From Ischnura elegans (lineage: Eukaryota; Arthropoda; Insecta; Odonata; Coenagrionidae): DNA of 64,000 nucleotides. The first letter of the stretch is position 1. Each line of letters begins with the position of its first letter. Location: NCBI RefSeq assembly GCF_921293095.1, contig NC_060254.1, positions 106,540,917 to 106,604,916 on the forward strand, written 5' to 3'. Positions 12,801-24,628 of this stretch are shown here, piece after piece. Made by a program: the position numbers and the translations under genes. The notes under the pieces were generated by a model. The model saw only the letters and a program-made list of their open reading frames with translations, made no database searches and had not been told where the DNA came from.

Positions 12801-15800
12801 GATTTCACTATGCAGATTGAAAACATTAAAAACGTGATTTTGATATGAAGGCCTTGTTTTAAATGCGATTTCACTACACAATGTGAATAAATTAAAAATG
12901 TGACTTGGATATGAAAATCCTCGTTAAAATCGCGATTTCACTTCGAAGAGTTAAAAATTAAGATTTTGACTGAGCAATGAATATCCATGTTACAAACGTG
13001 AAATCATTATTCATAGTCCAAAAATTAAAAATTTGATTTGGACATGAAAATCCTTGTTTTAAATCCGTTTTCACTACGCAGTGAAAAAATTAAAATTGTG
13101 ATTTGAGTATGATAATCCTTATCATAAACAAGATTTCACTGCGCAAATTGAAAAAATTAAAAACGTGATTTGGATATGAATATCCTTGCTTTTAACGCGA
13201 TTTCACTACCCAGAGTGATTAAATTCAAAATGTGATTTGGATATGAAAATCCTCGTTATAATCGCGATTTCACTACGAAGAGTTAAAAATTAAGATTTTG
13301 ACTGGGCAATGAATATCCATGTTAAGAACGTGAAATCACTATTCAGAGTGCAAAAATTAAAAATTTGATTTGGATATGAAAATTCCTGTTATGAATCCGT
13401 TTTCACTACGCAGTGAAAAAATTAAAATTGTGATTTGAGTATGAAAATCCTTATCATGAACACGTTTTCACTACGCAGATTGAAAAATTTAAAAGCGTGA
13501 TTTGGATATGAAAATCCTTGTTTTTAACGCGAATTCACTACCCAGTTAGAATAAATTCAAAATGTGGTTTGGGATGTGAAAATCCTCGTTATAATCGCGA
13601 TTTCACTACGAAGAGTTAAAAATTAAGATTTTGACTAGGCAAGAAATATCCATGTTACAAACGTGAAATCACTATTCAGAGTCCAAAAATTAAAACTTTG
13701 ATTTGGACACGAAAATCCTTGATTTAAATCCGTTTTCACTACGCAGTGAAAAAATTAAAATTGTGATTTGAGTATGAAAATCCTTATCATAAACACGTTT
13801 TCACTACGCAGATTGAAAAAATTAAAAGCGTGATTTGGATATGAAAATCCTTGTTTTTAACGCGATTTCACTACCCAGTTAGAATAAATTCAAAATGTGG
13901 TTTGGGATGTGAAAATCCTCGTTATAATCGCGATTTCACTACAAAGAGTTAAAAAATAAGATTTGGACTGGGCAATGAATATCCATGTTACAAACGTAAA
14001 ATCACTATTCAGAGTCCAAAAATTAAAAATTTGATTTGGATATGAAAATCCTTGTTATGAATCCGTTTTCACTAGTCAGTGAAAAAATTAAAATTGTGAT
14101 TTGAGTATGAAAATCCTTATCATAAACACGATTTCACTGCGCAGATTGAAAAAAATTAAAACGTGATATGTATATGAAAATCCTTATTTTTAACGCGATT
14201 TCACTACCCAGTGTGAATAAATTCAAAATGTGATTTGGATATGAAAATCCTCGTTATAATCGCGATTTAACTACGAAGAGTTAAAAATGAAGATTTTGAC
14301 TGGGCAATGAATATCCATGTTAAAAATTGAAATCACTTTTCAGAGTCCATAAATTAAAAATTTGATTTGAATATGAAAATCATTGATATAAATCCGTTTT
14401 TACTACGCAGAGTGAAAAAATTAAAATTTTGATTTGACTATGAAAATCCTTATCATAAACACGATTTCACTACGCAATTTGAAAAATTTAAAATCGTGAT
14501 TTGGATATAAAAATCCTTGTTTTTAACGCAATTTCACTACCCAGTTAGAATAAATTCAGAATGTGGTTTGGGATGTGAAAATCCTCGTTATAATCGCGAT
14601 TTCACTACGAAGAATTAAAAATTAAGATTTTGACTGGGCAATGAATATCCATGTTACAAACGTGAAATCACTATTCAGAGTCCAAAAATTAAAAATTTGA
14701 TTAGGATATGAAAATCCTTGTTATAAATCCGTTTTTACTATGCAGTGAAAAAATTAAAATTTTGATTTAAGTATAAAAATCGTTATCATAAACAAGATTT
14801 CACAACGTAGATTAAAATAATTAAAATCGTGATTTGGATTTGAAAATCCATGTTTTTAACGCGATTTCACTACCCACAGTGAATAAATTAAAAATGTGAT
14901 TTGGATATGAAAATCCTCGCTATAATCGCGATTTCACTACGAAGAGTTAAATATAAAAATTTTGACTGGGCAATGAATATCCATGTAAAAAACGTGAAAT
15001 CACTATTCAGAGTCCAAAAATTAAAAACTTGATTTGGATATGAAAATCCTTGATATAAATCCGTTTTCACTGCGCAGTGAAAAAATTAAAATTGTGATTT
15101 GAGTATGAAAATCCTTATCATAAACACGAATTCACTACGCAGATTGAAAAAATTAATAAAGTGATTTGGATATGAAAATCCTAGTTTTTAACGCGATTTC
15201 ACTACCCAAAGTGAATAAATTAAAAATGTGATTTGGATATGAAAATCCTCGTTAAAATCGCGATTTCACTACGAAGAGTTAAAAATTAAGATTTTGACTG
15301 GGCAATGAATATCCATGTTACAAACGTGAAATCACTATTCATAGTCCAAAAATTAAAAATTTGATTTGGACATGAAAATCGTTGTTTTAAATCCGTTTTC
15401 ACTACGCAGTGAAAAAATTAAAATTGTGATTTGAGTATGAAAATCCTTATCATAAACACGATTTCACTGCGCAAATTGAAAAAATTGAAAACGTGATTTG
15501 GATATGAAAATCCTTGTTTTTAACGCGATTTCACTACCCAGTGTGAATAAATTCAAAATGTGATTTGGATATGAAAATCCTCGTCATAATAGCGATTTTA
15601 CTACGGAGAGTTAAAAATTAAGATTTTGACTGGGCAATGAATATCCATGTTTAAAACGTGAAATCACTATTCAGAGTCCATAAATTAAAAATTTGATTTG
15701 GATATGAAAATTCTTATATAAATCCATTTACACTACGCAGGTAAAAAATTGAAATTGTGATTTGAGTATGAAAATCCTCATCATAAACACGATTTCACTA

Positions 15801-18800
15801 TGCAGATTGAAAAATTTAAAAACGTGATTTTGATATGAAAGTCTTTGTTTTAAATGCGATTTCACTACACAGTGTGAATTAATTAAAAATGTGACTTGGA
15901 TATGAAAATCCTCGTTAAAATCGCGATTTCACTACGAAGAGTGAAAAATGAAGATTTTGACTGGGCAATGAATATCCATGTTAAAAATGTGAAATCACTA
16001 TTCAGAGTCCATAAATTAAAAATTTGATTTGAATATGAAAATCATTGATATAAATCCGTTTTTACTACGCAGAGTGAAAAAATTAAAATTTTGATTTGAG
16101 TATGAAAATCCTTATCATAAACACGATTTCACTACGCAATTTGAAAAAATTGAAAACGTGATTTGGATATGAAAATCCTTGTTTTTAACGCGATTTCACT
16201 ACCCAGTTAGAATAAATTCAGAATGTGGTTTGGGATGTGAAAATCCTCGTTATAATCGCGATTTCACTACGAAGAATTAAAAATTAAGATTTTGACTGGG
16301 CAATGAATATCCATGTTACAAACGTGAAATCACTATTCATAGTCCAAAAATAAAAAAGTTGATTTGGACATGAAAATCCTTGTTTTAAATCCGCTTTCAC
16401 TACGCAGTGAAAAAATTAAAATTGTGATTTGAGCATGAAAATCCTTATCATAAACACGATTTCACGGCGCAAATTGAAAAAATTGAAAACGTGATTTGGA
16501 TATGAAAATCCTTGTTTTTAACGCGATTTCACTACCCAGTTAGAATAAATTCAAAATGTGGTTTGGGATGTGAAAATCCTCGTTATAATCGCGATTTCAC
16601 TACGAAGAGTTAAAAATTAAGATTTTGACTAGGCAGGAAATATCCATGTTACAAACGTGAAATCACTATTCAGAGTCCAAAAATTAAAACTTTGATTTGG
16701 ACACGAAAATCCTTTATTTAAATCCGTTTTCACTACGCAGTGAAAAAATTAAAATTGTGATTTGAGTATGAAAATCCTTATCATAAACACGATTTCACTG
16801 CGCAAATTGAAAAAAATTAAAACGTGATATGTATATGAAATCCTTATTTTTAACGCGATTTCACTACCCAGTGTGAATTAATTCAAAATGTGATTTAGAT
16901 ATGAAAATCCTCGTTATAATCGCGATTTCACTACGAAGAGTTAAAAATGAAGATTTTGACTGGGCAATGAATATCCATGTTAAAAATTGAAATCACTATT
17001 CAGAGTCCATAAATTAAAAATTTGATTTGAATATGAAAATCATTGATATTAATCCGTTTTCACTACGCAGAGTGAAAAAATTAAAATTTTGATTTGAGTA
17101 TGAAAATCCTTATCATAAACAAGATTTCACAACGTAGATTAAAAAAATTAAAATCGTCATTTGGATATAAAATCCATGCTTTTAACGCGATTTCACTACC
17201 CACAGTGAATCAATTAAAAATGTGATTTAGATATGAAAATCCTCGCTATAATCGCGATTTCACTACGAAGAGTTAAATATTAAAATTTTGACTGGGCAAT
17301 GAATATCCATGTAAAAAACGTGAAATCACTATTCAGAGACCAAAAATTAAAAACTTGATTTGGATATGAAAATCCTTGATATAAGTCCGTTTTCACTACG
17401 CAGTGAAAAAATTAAAATTGTGATTTGAGTATGAAAATCCTTATCATAAACACGAAATCACTACGCAGATTGAAAAAATTAATAAAGTGATTTGGATATG
17501 AAAATCCTAGTTTTTAACGCGATTTCACTACCCACAGTGAATAAATTAAAAATGTGATTTGGATATGAAAATCCTCATTATAATCGCGATTTCACTACGA
17601 AGAGTTAAAAATTAAGATTTTAACTGGGCAATGAATATCAATGTTACAAACATGAAATCACTATTCTGAGTCCAATAATTAAAAATTTGATATGAATATG
17701 AAAATCCTTGTTATAAACTCGATTTCACTACGTAGAGTGAAAAAATTAAAATTGTGATTTGAGTATGAAAATATTCATCATAAACATGATTTCACTACGC
17801 AGATTTAAAAAATTAAAAGCGTGATTTGGATATGAAAATCCTTGTTTTTAACGCGATTTCACTACCTAGTTAGAATAAATTCCAAATGTGGTTTGGGATG
17901 TGAAAATCCTCGTTATAATCGCGATTTCACTACGAAGAGTTAAAAATTAAGATTTTGACTGGGCAATGAATATCCATGTTACAAACGTGAAATCACTATT
18001 CAGAGTCCAAAAATTAAAAATTTGATTTGGATATGAAAATCCTTGTTTTAAATCCGTTTTCACTACGCAGGTAAAAAATTGAAATTTTGATTTGAGTATG
18101 AAAATCCTTATCATAAATAAGATTTCACTACGCAGATTGAAAACATTAAAAACGTGATTTTGATATGAAAGTCCTTGTTTTAAATGCGATTTCACTACAC
18201 AGTGTGAATAAATTAAAATGTGACTTGGATATGAAAATCCTCGTTAAAATCGCGATTTAACTACGAGGAGTTAAAAATTACGATTTTGACTGGGCAATGA
18301 ATATCCATGTTACAAACGTAAATTTACTATTCAGAGTCCATAAATTAAAAATTTGATTTGGATATGAAAATTCTTTTATAAATCCATTTTCACTACGCAG
18401 TTTAAAAATTAAAATTGTGATTTGAGTATGAAAATCCTTATCATAAACACGATTTCACTACGCAGATTGAAAAAATTAAAAACGTGATTTTGATATGAAT
18501 ATCCTTGTTTTTAACGCGTATTCACTACCCAGTTCGAATAAATTCAAAATGTGGTTTGGGATGTGAAAATCCTCGTTATAATCGCGATTTCACTACGAAG
18601 AGTTAAAAATTAAGATTTTGACTGGGCAAGGAATATCCATGTTACAAACGTGAAATCACTATTCATAGTCCAAAAATTAAAAATTTGATTTGGACATGAA
18701 AATCGTTGTTTTAAATCCGTTTTCACTACGCAGTGAAAAAATTAAAATTGTGATTTGAGTATGAAAATCCTTATCATAAACACGATTTCACTGCGCAAAT

Positions 18801-21800
18801 TGAAAAAATTGAAAACGTGATTTGGATATGAAAATCCTTGTTTTTAACGCGATTTCACTACCCAGTGTGAATAAATTCAAAATAAGATTTGGATATGAAA
18901 ATCCTCGTCATAATAGCGATTTTACTACGGAGAGTTAAAAATTAATATTTTGACTGGGCAATGAATATCCATGTTTAAAACGTGAAATCACTATTCAGAG
19001 TCCATAAATTAAAAATTTGATTTGGATATGAAAATTCTTATATAAATCCATTTTCACTACGCAGGTAAAAAATTGAAATTGTGATTTGAGTATGAAAATC
19101 CTCATCATAAACACGATTTCACTATGCAGATTGAAAAATTTAAAAACGTGATTTTGATATGAAAGTCTTTGTTTTAAATGCGATTTCACTACACAGTGTG
19201 AATTAATTAAAAATGTGACTTGGATATGAAAATCCTCGTTAAAATCGCGATTTCACTACGAAGAGTTAAAAATTAAGATTTTGACTGGGCAATGAATATC
19301 CATGTTACAAACGTGAAATCACTATTCATAGTCCAAAAATTAAAAATTTTATTTGGACATGAAAATCGTTGTTTTAAATCCGTTTTCACTACGCAGTGAA
19401 AAAATTAAAATTGTGATTTGAGTATGAAAATCCTTATCATAAACACGATTTCACTGCGCAAATTGAAAAAATTGAAAACGTGATTTGGATATGAAAATCC
19501 TTGTTTTTAACGCGATTTCACTACCCAGTTAGAATACATTCAAAATGTGGTTTGGGATGTGAAAATCCTCGTTATAATCGCGATTTCACTACGAAGAGTT
19601 AAAAATTAAGATTTTGACTAGGCATGAAATATACATGTTACAAACGTGAAATCACTATTCAGAGTCCAAAAATTAAAACTTTGATTTGGACACGAAAATC
19701 CTTGATTTAAATCCGTTTTCACTACGCAGTGAAAAAATTAAAATTGTGATTTGAGTATGAAAATCCTTATCATAAACACGATTTCACTACGCAGATTGAA
19801 AAAATTAAAAACGTGATTCTGATATGAATATCCTTGTTTCTAACGCGTATTCACTACCCAGTTCGAATAAATTCAAAATGTGGTTTGGGATGTGAAAATC
19901 CTCGTTATAATCGCGATTTCACTACGAAGAGTTAAAAATTAAGATTTTGACTGGGCAATGAATAGCCACGTTACAAACTTGAATTCACTATTTTGTGTCC
20001 AAAAATTAAAAATTTGTATGGATATGAAAATCCTTGTTATAAATCCGTTTTCACTACGCAGTGAAAAAATTAAAATTGTGATTTGAGTATGAAAATCCTT
20101 ATCATAAACACGATTTCACTGCGCAAATTGAAAAAAATTAAAACGTGATATGTATATGAAAATCCTTATTTTTAATGCGATTTCACTACCCAGTGTGAAT
20201 AAATTCAAAATGTGATTTGGATGTGAAAATCCTTGTTAAAATCGCGATTTCACTACGAAGAGTTAAAAATGAAGATTTTGACTGGGCAATGAATATCCAT
20301 GTTAAAAATGTGAAATCACTATTCAGAGTCCATATATTAAAAATTTGATTTGAATATGAAAATCATTGATATAAATCCGTTTTTACTACGCAGAGTGAAA
20401 AAATTAAAATTTTGATTTGAGTATGAAAATCCTTATCATAAACACGATTTCACTTTGCAATTTGAAAAAATTAAAAGCGTGATTTGGATATAAAAATCCT
20501 TGTTTTTAACGCAATTGCACTACCCAGTTAAAATAAATTCAGAATGTGGTTTGGGATGTGAAAATCCTCGTTATAATCGCGATTTCACTACGAAGAATTA
20601 AAAATTAAGATTTTTACTGGGCAATGAATATCCATGTTACAAACGTGAAATCACTATTCAGAGTCCAAAAATTAAAAATTTGATTTGGATATGAAAATCC
20701 TTGTTATAAATCCGTTTCTACTATGCAGTGAAAAAATTAAAATTTTGATTTAAGTATAAAAATCGTTATCATAAACAAGATTTCACAACGTAGATTGAAA
20801 AAATTAAAAACGTGATTTGGATTTGACAATCCATGTTTTTAACGCGATTTCACTACCCACAGTGAATCAATTAAAAATGTGATTTGGATATGAAAATCCT
20901 CGCTATAATCGCGATTTCACTACGAAGAGTTAAATATTAAGATTTTGACTGGGCAATGAATATCCATGTAAAAAACGTGAAATTACTATTCAGAGTCCAA
21001 AAATTAAAAACTTGATTTGGATAAGAAAATCCTTGATATAAATCCGTTTTCACTACGCAGTGAAAAAATTAAAATTGTGATTTGAGTATGAAAATCCTTA
21101 TCATAAACACGAAATCACTACGCAGATTGAAAAAATTAATAAAGTGATTTGGATATGAAAATCCTAGTTTTTAACGCGATTTCACTACCCACAGTGAATA
21201 AATTAAAAATGTGGTTTGGGATGTGAAAAATCCTCATTATAATCGCGATTTCACTACGAAGAGTTAAAAATTAAGATTTTAACTGGGCAATGAATATCAA
21301 TGTTACAAACATGAAATCACTATTCTGAGTCCAATAATTAAAAATTTGATTTGAATATGAAAATCCTTGTTATAAACTCGATTTCACTACGTAGAGTGAA
21401 AAAATTAAAATTGTGATTTGAGTATTATAAAATATTCATCATAAACATGATTTCACTACGCAGATTGAAAAAATTGAAAACGTGATTATGATATTTAAAT
21501 CCTTGTTTTTAACGCGATTTCACTACACAGTGTGAATTAATTAAAAATGTGACTTGGATATGAAAATCCTCGTTAAAATCGCGATTTCACTACGAAGAGT
21601 TAAAAATTAAGATTTTGACAGGGCAATGAATATCCATGTTAAAAATTGAAATCACTACTCAGAGTCCATAAATTAAAAATTTGATTTGAGTATGAAAATC
21701 ATTGATATTAATCCGTTTTCACTACGCAGAGTGAAAAAATTAAAATTTTGATTTGAGTATGAAAATCCTTATCATAAACACGATTTCACTACGCAATTTG

Positions 21801-22366
21801 AAAAAATTAAAAGCGTGATTTGGATATAAAAATCCTTGTTTTTAACGCGATTTCACTACCCAGTTAAAATAAATTCAGAATGTGGTTTGGGATGTGAAAA
21901 TCCTCGTTATAATCGCGATTTCACTACGAAGAATTAAAAATTAAGATTTTTACTGGGCAATGAATATCCATGTTACAAACGTGAAATCACTATTCAGAGT
22001 CCAAAAATTAAAAATTTGATTTGGATATAAAAATCCTTGTTATAAATCCGTTTTTACTATGCAGTGAAAAAATTAAAATTTTGATTTAAGTATAAAAATC
22101 GTTATCATAAACAAGATTTCACAACGTAGATTGAAAAAATTAAAAACGTGATTTGGATTTGACAATCCATGTTTTTAACGCGATTTCACTACCCACAGTG
22201 AATCAATTAAAAATGTGATTTGGATATGAAAATCCTCGCTATAATCGCGATTTCACTACGAAGAGTTAAATATTAAGATTTGACTGGGCAATGAATATCC
22301 ATGTTTAAAATTGAAATCACTATTCTGAGTCCAATAATTAAAAATTTGATTTGAATATGAAAATCC
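3817..22366 (-). repeat. Pentameric higher-order satellite, inverted main block
   Basis: This is the same five-monomer unit of about 332 bp as 600-3816, read on the opposite strand: its monomers end in TTTCACTAC on the plus strand. About 56 units run without non-satellite sequence until 22366. Some units lack a monomer; near 11546, for example, D joins directly to a B-like segment. Longer blocks are near-identical at offsets that are multiples of about 332 bp, for example 7441 and 9110, or 15378 and 18702. Scattered 60-82 codon open frames are chance products of the repeat. Confidence 0.95.
3824..3843. repeat. Perfect 20-bp palindrome next to the satellite inversion
   Basis: The sequence is TTTTCACTACGTAGTGAAAA and equals its own reverse complement. 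It derives from the D/E monomer junction, which elsewhere in the array reads TTTTCACTACGCAGTGAAAA, a stem of 8 with a 4-base spacer. One base change completes the palindrome here. It starts 7 bases after the point where satellite orientation reverses. Confidence 0.85.
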
Positions 22367-22639
22367 CATCTATATACAGCCCTTGTGGTGACTGACTCAT
22401 GGATACAAATTCCCGACCACTTCCAGAAGTGCTGGAGAGCTGAAATTTGGCACGCGTGCGGAGAACCCGAAATGATTCGGAGGAAAAATCCGAAAACCGG
22501 AAGTTTCCGCCACGTGTCGTCGCTAGGACGACAAAATGGCCGAAATCGCGCCTTTTCCGGGGACATTCTTTCTGTTTTTATTTTACTGCGCGCGAACCAT
22601 GCGTGTTACATGAATCGTTAATGCATTTTTTGAAAGCTG

Positions 22640-23150
22640 ATAATCGTGGTCACGTGATTATGTAATAGTATTAGTTTCTTTTTAACAAAATGGCGTCTAC
22701 ATTTTGGTTTTTCGAAAATAATTTCATTCCTTCCGCTCCCCTCGCCTTAATTTCGAGTGTAGGATAACGAAAATGATTATTATATATGCTCATAACATCG
22801 TCTACGAAATGTAGGCAACAATTTTCTTTCGTCGTCCTTGGTTACTCAGAAAAAAATTAAAATATACCGAAAATTACCGAAAATTACGATTTCCAAAAGA
22901 TTAACACAGGATTTTGTCAATTTTAACCTGATCGATTTCTTTCAAACTTAGTATTTGCATACACGTATGCATTGACTTTCAGAAAAAATAAACATTTAAT
23001 AAATTATTTAATCTATATAACGGCAAAAAAATGAAAATTGCGGGCACTACTAATTTTTTCCGGGGAGAGATTTATTTTTTATTGTATTACTCTCGAAATA
23101 TGGATGCCATAGGGACAACTTCTCTTAGATATGATAGTAAATGGATGTGA
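22640..23150. other. AT-rich stretch of the insertion with no recognised feature
   Basis: After an upstream part with higher GC content, this segment is AT-rich single-copy-looking sequence. I see no tandem repeat, terminal repeat or convincing reading frame. Confidence 0.5.
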
Positions 23151-23164
23151 TCATATAACATCAT

Positions 23165-24095
23165 CATCTTTAAACCCCCTGAAACCCCCTACAAAATTAA
23201 AATTTGCATATAAGTAGCCTTTTCGGGTACTTTTCGCCACAATTCCGCCGCTTTTCCAACCCTTACCACTCATCGCTACGGAATTGATATGGGCGATTGA
23301 TGACCATTGGCAGTACAAACCTATAAACCCCCAGCAAACCCTCCTACACCCCAAAAAAATAAAATTTTGCACATAAGTCTACTTTTTGGGTACATTTCGT
23401 GACTACTCCACCGCTGGTTCTTACCCCAACGACTCATCCCTACGTAATTTCTGTGAACGGATGGTGACCGCAGGGAGTACACACATAAACCCCCGGTATC
23501 CCCATGAAATCCCCCCAAATGTTAAATGTGCCATTAAGTCTCCTATTTGGGAACTTCTCGCAAACATTACGCCGCACTACCCGTCCCCTCTGAGCTCTAG
23601 ATCCGGAATATTTGGTGAGGGCGAGCCACCGTAAACCATACGGGAAAAAATATCAGAAAACCCCCGATCACCTCTTGGAACCTCGCCGAAAAAAAAATTT
23701 TAATGTCGCCTTTCCGAGTACTTTGTTACAATGCTTAGCCGGTGCCCCTTCTACTTATTAAAACCCCCGATAACCCCGTGAAACATCCCAAAACAATTCT
23801 CTAATAAGTAGCCTCTCCGGGTAAAGGAATCGTCAGCACTCCGCCACTGTTGCGGACCCCTAGGACTTATCGGCACGGAATTTATAAGGACGATTTGTTT
23901 CGTTCAACATAAGTATAAAGCCCCCGGTATTCCGTTGGAACCCCCCGCAAAAAAAATGAAAAACTTGCCATTAAGTGTTCTTTTATGGGTACTTGTCGCC
24001 ACTATTACGCCGCATTACACTACCCTTTACAATCATCGCTACATGATCACTGTGGACGATCGGTGACCGCATGTATAACACATTAATACCCCCCA
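23165..24095. repeat. Degenerate tandem repeat, unit about 165 bp, six copies
   Basis: Copies start near 23165, 23336, 23500, 23670, 23774 and 23930; the fourth is shortened. Each shows, in order, an A/C-rich start (AAACCCCC), a TTGCCATTAAGT-like word, GGGTACTTTTCGCCAC, CCGCCGC, CGACTCATCGCTACGGAAT and GGTGACCGCA. Copies differ at many positions, so the array is old. Open frames across it are shadows of the repeat. Confidence 0.75.
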
Positions 24096-24124
24096 ATCCC
24101 CCTGGGCACCCCTCTCGGTGGAGA

Positions 24125-24620
24125 AGACCATGTATTACGACTAAGCGGAGCAGCCGCGGGGGGCTCCTCATTCCCAAGGCGGTGAAGCCGCCCCACAACG
24201 AGCTTAAGTAACCCTCGGGCGGCGAAGCCGCCCCGACGTTCAAGCGGCGCAGCCGCTGTGGGCTCCCTCCACCCCTGGGCGGCAAAGCCGCCCCTTAAAC
24301 GAATAACGGTGAAACAGTTCCGAAATGCCCTTGCCCTCTGGGCGGCTATGCCGACCCCAGCCGAGGAACGGCGAAGACGTTCTGAGAATTAAGCGGGGTA
24401 GCCCCGGCGGGGCACACTTAACCCCTGGGCGGCGAAGCCGCCTCTCAACGAGGAACGGCTTCGCCGAGGCCGCTTCCCTACCCCCTGGCCGGCGAAGCCG
24501 GCCCCTAGCCTTTTCTGGGGAGATTATTCAAACTAAAATTCTTCAAACGACCACAAATGTAAACGGCGAAGCCGGAACCGGGGTTTTTAAGGGGCGGAGC
24601 CCCTTAACGAGCGCGCGGAG
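24125..24620. repeat. Cluster of about 13 short GC-rich hairpins
   Basis: Imperfect palindromes of the form GGCGGCGAAGCCGCC recur roughly every 30-45 bp, with variants such as AGCGGCGCAGCCGCT, GGCCGGCGAAGCCGGCC, AACGGCTTCGCCG and GGGGCGGAGCCCC. The stems vary by paired changes, so pairing is kept while sequence drifts. The cluster stands out sharply in GC content from the satellite around it. It occupies the right end of the inserted segment. Confidence 0.8.
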
Positions 24621-24628
24621 CGTGCGAG

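Larger units (their letters stand above)
22367..24628. mobile_element. 2.26-kb segment inserted in a satellite monomer, possibly Helitron-like
   Basis: Satellite sequence stops after GAATATGAAAATCC (22366) and resumes at TCCTTGTTATAAACTCG (24629). The uninterrupted form, GAAAATCCTTGTTATAAACTCG-type, is present near 21355-21380 with matching flanks. TCC occurs on both sides, so a 3-bp target duplication is possible. The left end begins CATCTATATACAGCCC, followed by a GGTGACTGACTCATGG stretch and GAGCTGAAATTTGGCA. From memory these words resemble the 5' region of Lep1-type Helitrons; I could not check this. The right end lacks a CTAG-type terminus. No convincing long coding region was found, so it is probably non-autonomous. 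Confidence 0.6.

Noticed and set aside
14888..19189. 60-82 codon minus-strand frames in the satellite (for example 17947-18195)
   Set aside because: They recur with the satellite period and are read-through of the repeat unit.
3817..22366. CRISPR-like array
   Set aside because: The regular spacing comes from diverged monomers without unique spacers of constant size. The context is eukaryotic.
22367..24628. Bacterial or viral origin for the GC-rich segment
   Set aside because: GC content and palindromes are suggestive, but there is no coding region to support transfer, and the left end looks transposon-like.
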